Shown here in pieces: positions 9,591-16,106 of a stretch of 16,106 nucleotides of DNA. Made by a program: the position numbers and the translations under genes. Each line of letters begins with the position of its first letter. Position 1 is the first letter of the stretch. The notes below the pieces were generated by a model that searched no databases, was not told where the DNA came from, and saw nothing but the letters and a program-made list of their open reading frames with translations. Origin of the DNA: Peptococcaceae bacterium (GTDB lineage Bacteria > Bacillota > Peptococcia > DRI-13 > UBA5745); NCBI GenBank assembly GCA_031264885.1, contig JAISDM010000123.1, positions 1 through 16,106 on the forward strand. The letters run 5' to 3'.

Positions 9591-10619
9591 TTAGCCGCTC
9601 ACGGTCATGGCCTCGACCCAGAATTCGTCGGCGACGCTCAGAAACAACTCAATGATCTTAGGATCGAAAGCCGTTCCCGCGTCGTTTTTAAGCAGCTCGA
9701 CGGCTTCTTCATGGGAGAAAGGCTTTTTATAGGGGCGCTCGCTGATGAGCGCGTCGTATACGTCGGCGACCGCCATGACGCGTCCCTGCAAGGGGATCTC
9801 CTCGCCCGCGAGCCCTTCCGGATAGCCCGTGCCGTTCCATTTTTCATGGTGGGCCGCCGCGAACACTCTGGCGTGGACAAGAAAGTCGCCGCCGCCGATT
9901 TTCCCCGCGATTTCGTCAATCAGCCGCGCGCCCTCGGCGGCGTGGGCGCGGATCACCGCAAACTCGTCTTTTTCCAATTTGCCGGGCTTGTTGAGGATAT
10001 GGTCCGGCACGGAGTTTTTGCCGATGTCGTGCATCTGCGCGGAAGGAATGACGACGCCCATGTCCCAGCCGGCGATTTCCTCCGCGTATAGCCCCGCGCC
10101 AAGCATGGCCTTCAGCAGTATCGCAAGGTATTTCTGCGTTCGCTCGATGTGCCCGCCCGTCACCTGGTCGCGGCTTTCCACAATGTCCGCCACGACGGAA
10201 ATAATGCCGTTCTGCTGCCGGATGAGCTGTTCCGTGCGTTTTTTGATCAACTCGTCCAAACCGATGTGCATTTCGATATGCTTCAGCAAGACAGGCGCCG
10301 AAAAAGGCTTCGTCACGAAGTCCACGGCGCCGAGTTCAAACCCGCGCACCTCCGCCTCCGCGTCCGACTGAGCGGTCAGGAACATCACAGGAATCCGGCT
10401 CAGCTCCGCGTCCGCCTTCATCCGTTTCATGGCTTGAAAGCCGTCCATCTCCGGCATATCCACGTCGAGCAGCAGCAAATCGGGGATTATTTTTTCGGCC
10501 AGCTTGAACATTTTTTGCGCCGACGGTATGGTGAACACCCTGTATGAGCCTTCCAGCGCCATTTTCGCCGTGGCGAGGTTTGTGTCGTTATCATCGACGA
10601 CAAAGACCGTTTTCGTGAT
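9591..10619 (-). CDS. Receiver-HD-GYP protein (cyclic-di-GMP phosphodiesterase type)
   Basis: An N-terminal receiver is fused to an HD-GYP domain. Counting from 10619, the receiver has D9/D10, phospho-acceptor D52 in LLDVDMPEMDG and K104. The HD-GYP domain has MHDIGK (H197, D198), RAHAAEGARL, HHEKWNGTGYP (GYP at 265-267) and ADVYDAL. All metal- and substrate-binding motifs are present, so c-di-GMP hydrolysis under phosphorylation control is likely. The first in-frame ATG (10562) would delete the first strand and the essential acidic pair. Homology reaches to about 10616, where only ATC (10619) or ATT (10622) could initiate, after AAAGGGGAG. I chose ATC for spacing; this start is uncertain. 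It heads the group with the lipid kinase and hybrid kinase. Confidence 0.85.
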   Translation of the reverse strand: MTKTVFVVDDNDTNLATAKMALEGSYRVFTIPSAQKMFKLAEKIIPDLLLLDVDMPEMDGFQAMKRMKADAELSRIPVMFLTAQSDAEAEVRGFELGAVDFVTKPFSAPVLLKHIEMHIGLDELIKKRTEQLIRQQNGIISVVADIVESRDQVTGGHIERTQKYLAILLKAMLGAGLYAEEIAGWDMGVVIPSAQMHDIGKNSVPDHILNKPGKLEKDEFAVIRAHAAEGARLIDEIAGKIGGGDFLVHARVFAAAHHEKWNGTGYPEGLAGEEIPLQGRVMAVADVYDALISERPYKKPFSHEEAVELLKNDAGTAFDPKIIELFLSVADEFWVEAMTVSG

Positions 10620-10636
10620 AATCTCCCCTTTCCGAC

Positions 10637-10685
10637 AAAAAACAGGCTTCTTCGCGCTAAAAGTATAGCGTGAAAAAAGCCTGTT
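10637..10685 (-). terminator. Intrinsic terminator or attenuator between the orphan regulator and the HD-GYP gene
   Basis: The arms 10641-10659 and 10666-10685 pair almost fully (one bulge and a G-T type mismatch) around a 6-base loop. Read leftward the stem is followed by TTTTTT (10642-10637), a textbook terminator for the regulator gene ending at 10715. The HD-GYP ribosome site begins only a few bases later. A TATACT (10667-10662) sits in the apex and could be a -10 box, but its -35 (TTCAGG, 18 bases away) is poor. Confidence 0.8.
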
Positions 10686-10714
10686 CCTGAATTATGTCGA
10701 AAAAGTTATACTCT

Positions 10715-11416
10715 TCATTGGGTTATAAAAGTATAACCCCCGCCATATCCGGTCAGAATGGAAAATTTGTCCGTCTCTTCTTCGCCCAGTTTCTTTTTCA
10801 GCCGTGAAATGTGCATACGGACCGCGTTTTTATCATTGTTGAGCGGCGCGCCCCAAACGCGCTCGTAGATCGCTTCGCCCGTCAGCTCCTGATCCTCGTT
10901 TTGCGCAAGCAGCAGCAGTACGGCAAACTCCTTCGGGGTCAGCTCCGCGTCGCGCCCGTCCACAAACGCCTTGCCCCGCGGGATCTGGAGGGTCAGCGGC
11001 CCCCGCGCGAGTACCGTGGCTTCGGTTACCCTCTGCCGCGTCATCTCCGCCCTGCGGAGCAAGCTTTGAATGGCCGTCAGCAGCAATTCCCGCTCATACG
11101 GCTTTCTTATGTAGTAATCCCCGCCCGCCGTCAGCCCGGCCATCTCATCCGCCGGCTCTCTCTTACCCGTGAGGAACAGCATAGGCGCGTCGCTCGCGGC
11201 GCGAAATTCCTCACACAGCGAGAAGCCGTCGCCGTCCGGGAGCATAACGTCCAAAACGAACAAATCAGGCTTGCGTTCGCGTACAAGCGCCCGCGCTCCG
11301 GCGGCGTCAAACGCGAGCAGCGCCTCATAGCCCTTGCGCGTCAGGAAACGGGCGTTGAGCCGCGCCAGTTCTTCTTCATCCTCCACCATTAAAATCAGCG
11401 GTTTCCGGTCACCCAT
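10715..11416 (-). CDS. OmpR/PhoB-type response regulator without adjacent kinase
   Basis: This 233-aa protein starts at ATG 11416, with GGGGAG 10 or so bases upstream. A TTG at 11434 lies within that site and is rejected. The receiver has E12/D13, phospho-acceptor D56 in FVLDVMLPDGDG, and K105 in IRKP. A winged-helix DNA-binding domain spans about 138-230, with LTPKEFAVLLLLAQN, YERVWG, RMHISRLKKKL and a final wing LTGYGGGYTF. It should bind direct-repeat DNA as a dimer when phosphorylated. It has its own promoter and terminator, so it forms a single-gene unit. No kinase is paired with it. The hybrid kinase downstream or the VanS-like kinase upstream are candidate donors, which is inference only. 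Confidence 0.92.
   Translation of the reverse strand: MGDRKPLILMVEDEEELARLNARFLTRKGYEALLAFDAAGARALVRERKPDLFVLDVMLPDGDGFSLCEEFRAASDAPMLFLTGKREPADEMAGLTAGGDYYIRKPYERELLLTAIQSLLRRAEMTRQRVTEATVLARGPLTLQIPRGKAFVDGRDAELTPKEFAVLLLLAQNEDQELTGEAIYERVWGAPLNNDKNAVRMHISRLKKKLGEEETDKFSILTGYGGGYTFITQ
10720..10739. repeat. Palindrome at the end of the orphan regulator gene
   Basis: GGGTTATA and TATAACCC are perfect reverse complements around an AAAG loop, within the last codons of the regulator. The core AAAAGTATA recurs at 10658-10666 in the terminator loop, and a related AAAAGTTATAC lies between them at about 10701. The cluster may be a protein site or an accident of AT-rich sequence. Confidence 0.45.
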
Positions 11417-11455
11417 GTCCGTGTTTCTCCCCAAACTATGATCTCACCTGCCGTA

Positions 11456-11483
11456 ATAATACCGCCTCAACCGCATTTGTCAA
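11456..11483 (-). promoter_or_regulatory. Promoter of the orphan response regulator
   Basis: Reading leftward, a perfect TTGACA (11478-11483) and TATTAT (11456-11461, 5 of 6) are separated by 16 bases. The predicted start, near 11449, leaves a leader of about 33 bases with GGGGAG before ATG 11416. This is the best sigma-A-type promoter in the window. Confidence 0.75.
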
Positions 11484-11524
11484 GAACAGATTTTTGATTC
11501 CGCGATTCGTAATTTAGAAAGAGA

Positions 11525-11595
11525 CGGGCGGCAGAATACCGCCCCCTACAAACGCATCGTTCATGGTACCCGTAGGGGCGGCATCCTGCCGCCCG
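11525..11595. repeat. Large imperfect inverted repeat (dispersed-repeat type)
   Basis: The arms at 11525-11549 and 11572-11595 are near-perfect reverse complements around a 22-base loop. Each arm itself contains a smaller palindrome (GGGCGGCAG...CCGCCC and GGGGCGGCATCCTGCCGCCC). The form resembles REP-like extragenic palindromes found in many copies per genome. It lies between the sensor kinase stop and the next promoter, so it could also end or protect the upstream transcript. Only one copy is present here. Confidence 0.7.
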
Positions 11596-11614
11596 GGACC
11601 GCCCCCGGAAACTA

Positions 11615-13768
11615 TCATATCCCGTCATTCCGGCGCGGCTCCGGCAAATACAGGGACGCCTTAAACAAATCCCCGTCAATCGAGAGCGCGAAGCGTCCGC
11701 CCTGGGACGCCACGAAGCTCTGCGCGATGGACAGGCCCAGGCCGCTGCCCTCCCCGCTTCTCGCCTCGTCCCCGCGTTTGAACCGCTCCATGAGCTCCGA
11801 CGGCTCCACATTCAGGGGATGCTCGGAGATATTCTTGATATCCAGCCGGTACGATCCCTCTTCCGGAACGATGTCGATATACACCCGCGACCCCGCCAGC
11901 GCGTATTTAAACACATTGGACAGCAGATTCTCCATCACGCGCCAGAGCAGCTTCCCGTCCGCGCGGACCGGGGCGCGTTCCGGCAGGCTCAGGCGGAAAT
12001 CGAGTCCCGATCCGCGCACCCTCTCGTCCAACTCGCCCAGCACCTGCCGGACAAAATCCGCCAGGTCGAGATTCTCCGCGTGAACCTCGATATTGCCGCT
12101 CGCCGCCTTGGACGCCTCAAACAAATCGTCGGTCAGGGTTTTGAGCCGCGCGGATTTTTGAATCAAAACCTCAAGGTATTCCGGCGCTCTCTCGGCGCCG
12201 AGGCCCTCGCTTTTGAGCAGGTCGGTGTAAGTAATCAACGATGTGAGCGGCGTGCGGATATCGTGGGAGATATTCGTGATCAATTCGGTCTTGAGCCGCT
12301 CGCTTTTCAGGCGTTCCGCGACGGCGGTGTTGATCCCGTCGGATATATGGTTGATCGAAGCGGCGATGCCGCCGAGTTCCCCGCCGGTCACAGCGATCGG
12401 AGCGTCATAACGGCCCTCGCTTGCGGCCTTCGCCCCCTGTTCCAGCAAGTGAAGCCGCCGGGCGTACCACAGCATCCCCAGCACCGCCGGCGCGGCCAGT
12501 ATGAACCCGAACACCAGCCGGTGGTAAGCCGAATCCATGGCGGCGCATATGACCGCCGCCGCGAACAAACCGCAGCCAACTAACGCCACTCTCAATGTCA
12601 GCGGGAACCCCGCCCACAGCGATTCCACGAAGCGGCGCAGCCTGCCGCAAACCCCGTGAATCAGTACATAAGCCAGGGTGTGCCTCCACCATTTCCCCGA
12701 TTTGATATGTTTGGCAAAGCTCGCAGTCCATCCCAAGATGGGCAGCGTAAAGAACACCGACAGAACAGCGCAGAGCGCGACCATCCCCCAGAAGTTGTCA
12801 TAGCGCCACGCGTAAGACGCCGCCTCAAAGGAAACGAGACAAACAGCGAATTCATAAGCCGCGAGTACGCCGAATCTCACATCCAGCCAGGGCTTATCCC
12901 AAAAAGTAAAATTCAGCCCGCCGGTCTCGCCGCCGTACCTCCGCCCCGCGCCGGCTATGAGTACGATGATAAGGGCCAGCGCGGCGATGACCGGCGCCGC
13001 GATGACGGTCAGATAGATTCCAATCTGGCGCTGCGCCGCGCGCCATACATTGTTCTGCCAAACCACCGCCTCGCTGGAGAACGCGACATAGCTCGACAGC
13101 TTATCCCCGCCGTAAGACTGATAAGGGGCGGGCGCGGGAAAGTCGCCCTCCCGGCTCCGCTCATACGCCCTGCCGAATTCGGCGACTTGGTAGACCGGCT
13201 GCGACCGGAAGAAGTCCGCGCCGGTGTCCGGCGAGACATTGCCGATCCATCGCTCGCCGTCCGTCAAGAGATAATAGAGCCCCGGCATCTCCTCAAGCCG
13301 GTTTTGCATGTAATAAAACTCATTCAGCTGTGTATTGACCGCCTCTTCCACCATCCGCTCCGCCCGGGGTGTGTTCATTTCCTCCGTGGAAATAGACCCC
13401 GCCCGCGATATCTCCGCTCTCCCCATCACCGACATCAGCTCATACCGCGTAACGCGGATCGGACCCCCATCGCGGTTATACACCTCATATTCCTCCGCCC
13501 GCCATTCCAGGCAGCCCATGTCCCGGATGTGCGCCTCACTCTCCATCCAGAACACGCGCTCCGCCAGCGTGGCCGCGTCCGGCACATAATGATCAAAAAA
13601 ATAGCTGTTGCTGCCAAAGTCCGAAAACAGAAGGCCCATGTTCGCGTTGTCCAGTCTTCCAAACCCGTACAAGCCGAATAAAAAAACGAACGCCATCACC
13701 GGAATCAGAATGACACAGCCTATTTTAACGGGCCGGCGCGCCGTCCAGCCTTTCCATTTTGTAGCCAA
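11615..13768 (-). CDS. Multi-pass membrane sensor histidine kinase, VanS-like
   Basis: This protein has 717 residues from TTG 13768, which has AAGGTGG 9 bases upstream (13778-13784). The frame is open to a GTG at 13825, but no good site supports it. A membrane helix at about 15-36 is followed by an extracytoplasmic region of about 200 residues. Further helices lie near 251-273, 296-320, 326-348, 388-410 and 417-435. A HAMP-like linker leads to HisKA with H502 in NISHDIRTPLTSL. The ATPase domain has N614/N618 and GSGLGL (674-679). The usual DxGxG box is replaced by KNISEHPLN, as in many VanS-type kinases of Bacillota. The gene overlaps its regulator by 44 bases, so the two form a pair. Cell-envelope stress is a possible signal, by analogy only. 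Confidence 0.88.
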   Translation of the reverse strand: MATKWKGWTARRPVKIGCVILIPVMAFVFLFGLYGFGRLDNANMGLLFSDFGSNSYFFDHYVPDAATLAERVFWMESEAHIRDMGCLEWRAEEYEVYNRDGGPIRVTRYELMSVMGRAEISRAGSISTEEMNTPRAERMVEEAVNTQLNEFYYMQNRLEEMPGLYYLLTDGERWIGNVSPDTGADFFRSQPVYQVAEFGRAYERSREGDFPAPAPYQSYGGDKLSSYVAFSSEAVVWQNNVWRAAQRQIGIYLTVIAAPVIAALALIIVLIAGAGRRYGGETGGLNFTFWDKPWLDVRFGVLAAYEFAVCLVSFEAASYAWRYDNFWGMVALCAVLSVFFTLPILGWTASFAKHIKSGKWWRHTLAYVLIHGVCGRLRRFVESLWAGFPLTLRVALVGCGLFAAAVICAAMDSAYHRLVFGFILAAPAVLGMLWYARRLHLLEQGAKAASEGRYDAPIAVTGGELGGIAASINHISDGINTAVAERLKSERLKTELITNISHDIRTPLTSLITYTDLLKSEGLGAERAPEYLEVLIQKSARLKTLTDDLFEASKAASGNIEVHAENLDLADFVRQVLGELDERVRGSGLDFRLSLPERAPVRADGKLLWRVMENLLSNVFKYALAGSRVYIDIVPEEGSYRLDIKNISEHPLNVEPSELMERFKRGDEARSGEGSGLGLSIAQSFVASQGGRFALSIDGDLFKASLYLPEPRRNDGI

Positions 13769-14435
13769 GTCCCCACACCACCTTAATGTATTTTGGTTCG
13801 CCCGGATTGATCTCGATCTTCTCACGGATACGCCGGATGTGTACGGTCACGGTGCTGCCCCCGCCGACAGAATCCTCCCCCCAGACCCGCTCATAAATCT
13901 CCCCGATGGAAAAAACCCGGCCAGGGCTGCGAATCAGCAGGCAGAGGATTTTGTATTCCAGCGGCGTCAGATGCACATCCTCCCCGTCCACCGTCACCGT
14001 CTTGTGCTCGTCGTCCAGCGTCAGACCGCCGGCCGTGTACACATCCCCGTCCTCCGGCGCCGGCCGGCTGCCCAGCGCCGTATAGCGGCGCAGCTGGCTT
14101 CTGACCCGCGCGATGAGCTCCAGCGGATTGAACGGCTTGGTCACATAATCGTCCGCGCCCATATTGAGCCCCAATATTTTGTCCGTATCCTCGCTCTTGG
14201 CCGAGAGCATAATAATGGGAATGTTGCGTTCCCGCCGGATCTCCATCGTCGCGCGGAGCCCGTCCATCTTAGGCATCATCACGTCCATGACGATGAGGTG
14301 GACATCCTCCCGCTCCAGCATGGACACCGCCTCTTCCCCGTCCCGGGCCAACAGGGTCGCGTACCCTTCATTCTGCAAATAAATCCCAATGGCCGCCGCG
14401 ATCTCCTGATCATCGTCGCAAATCAATATGTTCAT
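13725..14435 (-). CDS. OmpR/VanR-type response regulator
   Basis: This 236-aa protein starts at ATG 14435, after a purine-rich GGGGGAGGCGGCGGAGGCGG leader that supplies more than one possible ribosome site. The receiver has D7/D8, phospho-acceptor D51 in IVMDVMMPKMDG and K100 in VTKPFNP. The winged-helix domain at about 132-230 has LTPLEYKILCLL, YERVWGEDS, TVTVHIRRIREKIE and a final VWGLGYKME. Phosphorylated by the overlapping kinase gene that follows, it should activate or repress transcription. A strong -10 box and spaced direct repeats upstream suggest autoregulation. This is a standard member of the family with no missing key residue. Confidence 0.94.
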   Translation of the reverse strand: MNILICDDDQEIAAAIGIYLQNEGYATLLARDGEEAVSMLEREDVHLIVMDVMMPKMDGLRATMEIRRERNIPIIMLSAKSEDTDKILGLNMGADDYVTKPFNPLELIARVRSQLRRYTALGSRPAPEDGDVYTAGGLTLDDEHKTVTVDGEDVHLTPLEYKILCLLIRSPGRVFSIGEIYERVWGEDSVGGGSTVTVHIRRIREKIEINPGEPKYIKVVWGLGYKMERLDGAPAR

Positions 14436-14486
14436 CCGCCTCCGCCGCCTCCCCCACAGCGTCCTCCGACGCCGCTTCTGTCTCCC

Positions 14487-14492
14487 ATTATA
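14487..14492 (-). promoter_or_regulatory. -10 box of the two-component operon
   Basis: A perfect TATAAT reads leftward about 50 bases before ATG 14435. No good -35 hexamer lies 16-18 bases upstream (ACAATG or CAATGT at best). That is typical of promoters needing an activator, and fits the direct repeats found further upstream. Confidence 0.55.
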
Positions 14493-14525
14493 TCACATCC
14501 CTTCGAGACACATTGTAGCGCGCGA

Positions 14526-14567
14526 TTCTTACAAAGCGACCCAACATTCTATTAAGATTTTCTTACA
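14526..14567. promoter_or_regulatory. Direct repeats, possible regulator binding site
   Basis: TTCTTACA occurs at 14526-14533 and 14560-14567, 34 bases apart, about three helical turns. Both lie just upstream of the -10 box. Next to the second copy, TAAGA and TCTTA form a small palindrome. OmpR-type regulators bind direct repeats, so this could be the autoregulatory site of the VanR-like protein. This is inferred from position and pattern. Confidence 0.35.
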
Positions 14568-14588
14568 TTCAACAAGCCGTCAGGCGGC

Positions 14589-14625
14589 AAAAAAACGCCG
14601 GAGCCTCATGATTGAGACCCCGGCG
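14589..14625 (-). terminator. Intrinsic terminator for the right-hand leftward gene
   Basis: The arms 14596-14608 (CGCCGGAGCCTCA) and 14613-14625 pair with two mismatches around a 4-base loop. Reading leftward the stem is followed by seven T residues (14595-14589). It would end transcripts of the HEAT-like gene and the small fragment after it, before they enter the two-component operon. Confidence 0.75.
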
Positions 14626-14637
14626 CCACATTTTGTC

Positions 14638-14658
14638 ATTCCGGGCTTGTCCCGGAAT
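14638..14658. repeat. Short dispersed-type palindrome
   Basis: ATTCCGGG and CCCGGAAT form a perfect 8-base stem with a CTTGT loop, within GTCATTCCGGGCTTGTCCCG and its continuation. Sequences of this form are common extragenic repeats in several bacterial groups. Only one copy lies in the window. Confidence 0.6.
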
Positions 14659-14703
14659 CCATCGTTCCCCTCCTCGTATTGCTCCAGCATATGATTCATC
14701 GGC

Positions 14704-14802
14704 TTAGGATTCCTTAGTCAGCTTATGAAGAGAATCCCGGAACAGTTTTTCGCCCTCTGATAAAACGCCGAAAAAATCCTCGTCAATTCTTTCTACGATT
14801 TC
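14704..14802 (-). pseudogene. Fragment resembling the C-terminus of a MarR-family regulator
   Basis: A minus-strand frame bounded by TAA codons (14803-14805 and 14704-14706) encodes 32 residues. They include FFGVLSEGEKLFRDSLHKLT, which resembles the last helices of MarR-type regulators (acidic helix, LSE-E, then L-KL). There is no start codon, ribosome site or DNA-binding part. The HEAT-like gene ends inside it at 14793, so the rest was probably lost when that gene joined here. The match is short and by eye. Confidence 0.4.
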
Positions 14803-16106
14803 TTAATCCTCTTCGCCATTTTTCGTGTTTCATCATACGAATCATAAAGACATTCATCAAGAATGTTCGTCCGCAAGACATGGCTCCTCCACATAGCCTC
14901 GACTATAGCCGACCTGCAATATGCACATGCTCCGTATCTATACACATGCTCCAAAATATCGCCGCAAGATTTTGAACGGTGCTTAGTATAAATTTCCCGT
15001 ATGTTTAGTTGCGTTGCATGGGACACCTTCCTTGACGACAAAACATGTTCGCGAATAACAATTTCATCTTGCCTGCTCCAATTATTGATGAGCAAAGGAA
15101 GCCCTGCGTCGAGATTTCCCGATGTAATAAGTTTTAGCGACAAGTCATGTACACGCCTATCCTCGAAACGCTCTAAAGCGACAATAGCAATATCTTGAAG
15201 CCGCTCGCAATCGCTTTCCGCATAGTTTATCAACAAATCAATATCCGCGGGAAAATCTATATCTCTAAAAACGCGCAGCATATTTGCTTTTATCTCGTCA
15301 GATTGTTCACCAATGATTATAGACACCAAGTTTTTTAAATCATTTTGATCAGCCTGCCTGGAAAACCCCACTGCCGATATTCGCATACGCCCATATGCGT
15401 ATTCATCTTTTTCAAGCTCCCTGGCTCGGGTAACATAGCCTTCAAGTGTAACTTCCGGTTCTACTCGCAAACGCGAATTTTCTTCCCGTATTATCTCTAA
15501 CTCGTTAATAGCTCCAACAAATGCCTTAACTTCCGCTGATTTTTCCGAAGCAATATCAAAATATCGGGCTATTTTTTCATTTCCAAAAATGTTTTTACAA
15601 TGGTCAAGAAACCAGTCATAGTCATCACAGGCATCGTCTTTTCTCATCATCGAGATACGTCCGGCATCCGCGACGCACTCTTTGAAAGCAGCCCATTTGC
15701 GGGTATCCACTTCATATATCATCAATTCTTCAAATTGCTCACGTTCACAATATCTGTACGGGAAAGTTCTCTGCCTCGAAAGCTGTTCGGTCAAACATTG
15801 GTACTTAGCGCGCAGAGCGTTTCTTGTTTTTTCGCTGCCATCATCAGCATATAAAAACAGAATATCCGCAAGTTGTTGAAACAGGCGGTGCTCAAGCCTT
15901 TTCATAAAAGTGTTAATAAGGATATCTTCAAATTCATCTTTTGCTCCGAGCGCGCAAATGGCGGTATATAAATAATGCCCTTTTGTCCCTTCGATCTGCA
16001 CATCATAAGCGATATCTTTCAGACAGCAGCGCAAAACTATATCCCGATATTTGTAACGCTCAGGATTCTTTTTGAGTTCAATAATCGCGCTGCCAAGCCC
16101 ACGGCG
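14793..16106 (-). CDS. Large hypothetical protein with HEAT-like helical C-terminus (5' end outside window)
   Basis: The frame is open from the right edge of the window to TAG at 14793-14795, giving 437 visible residues. A TTG at 16034 is not the likely start, because the frame continues upstream with family-like sequence (GLGSAIIELKKNPERYKYRD). The visible N-terminal part has CCLKDIAYDVQIEGTKGHYL and a helical middle. The C-terminal half looks like paired helices of HEAT/ARM type, for instance IDLLINYAESDCERLQDIAI. No membrane helix or catalytic motif is apparent. The gene is AT-rich compared with the signalling block. HEAT-like proteins act as scaffolds or sensors in many systems, including defence, but no specific function can be claimed. 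A terminator follows at 14589-14625. Confidence 0.75.
   Translation of the reverse strand, partial: RRGLGSAIIELKKNPERYKYRDIVLRCCLKDIAYDVQIEGTKGHYLYTAICALGAKDEFEDILINTFMKRLEHRLFQQLADILFLYADDGSEKTRNALRAKYQCLTEQLSRQRTFPYRYCEREQFEELMIYEVDTRKWAAFKECVADAGRISMMRKDDACDDYDWFLDHCKNIFGNEKIARYFDIASEKSAEVKAFVGAINELEIIREENSRLRVEPEVTLEGYVTRARELEKDEYAYGRMRISAVGFSRQADQNDLKNLVSIIIGEQSDEIKANMLRVFRDIDFPADIDLLINYAESDCERLQDIAIVALERFEDRRVHDLSLKLITSGNLDAGLPLLINNWSRQDEIVIREHVLSSRKVSHATQLNIREIYTKHRSKSCGDILEHVYRYGACAYCRSAIVEAMWRSHVLRTNILDECLYDSYDETRKMAKRIKKS

Noticed and set aside
10560..10562. ATG 10562 as the start of the HD-GYP gene
   Set aside because: It would remove the first strand and the conserved acidic pair of the receiver, which are encoded intact upstream.
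12656..13681. Long plus-strand open frame opposite the VanS-like kinase
   Set aside because: It has an Arg/Pro-rich composition and no motif, and it mirrors a clear kinase gene.
13608..14555. Plus-strand open frame opposite the VanR-like regulator
   Set aside because: It is a shadow of a complete receiver/winged-helix gene and crosses that gene's promoter.

Overview
The window looks like chromosomal DNA of a Gram-positive, probably clostridial (Bacillota) bacterium. The pointers are VanR/VanS-like signalling proteins, a DgkB/YegS-type lipid kinase, strong GGAGG-type ribosome sites and sigma-A-like promoters. This is inferred from gene style; no rRNA or species marker is present. G+C is uneven. 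A sampled 60-base line is 65% G+C in the hybrid-kinase gene, 42% in the small-gene cassette near 4.4 kb and 35% in the gene at the right edge.

Left end (1-3957). The 3' tip of an unknown rightward gene is followed by a leftward stub resembling a nitroreductase start. Next come a 70-aa ORF and a large rightward gene encoding a TIR domain, one membrane helix and a beta-propeller of WD40-like blades. The propeller is cut at about 2.5 kb by a frame change, so the protein is read as a 710-aa and a 457-aa piece. Two bases after the second piece ends lies a second leftward stub, resembling a RelB/DinJ antitoxin start.

Cassette (3958-5800). Three leftward genes overlap by 4 bases and by 1 base. The first is a TIGR04255-family protein with a strong ribosome site and its own candidate promoter. 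The other two are small proteins I do not recognise. The tight coupling, lower G+C and closeness to the TIR module suggest an accessory or defence-type system of unknown mechanism.

Signalling block (5879-14435, all leftward). In transcription order it contains an OmpR-type regulator and a sensor kinase (overlapping by 44 bases), a large inverted repeat, and a second OmpR-type regulator with a very good promoter and an intrinsic-terminator hairpin. Directly after that hairpin come a receiver-HD-GYP protein (cyclic-di-GMP phosphodiesterase type), a lipid kinase, and a hybrid histidine kinase with PAS, HisKA, HATPase, receiver and HPt domains. The last two overlap by 4 bases. The block plausibly joins phosphorelay, cyclic-di-GMP and lipid signalling. 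The receiver-HD-GYP gene lacks an ATG/GTG/TTG start at the expected place.

Right end (14436-16106). This holds the promoter and possible operator of the first two-component pair, a leftward terminator, a short dispersed-type palindrome, a fragment resembling a MarR C-terminus, and a large leftward gene with HEAT-like helices that runs off the window. Most likely to repay attention are the split TIR/propeller protein, the three-gene TIGR04255 cassette, and the terminator/non-standard-start arrangement before the HD-GYP gene. No tRNA, rRNA, CRISPR array or transposase gene was seen.
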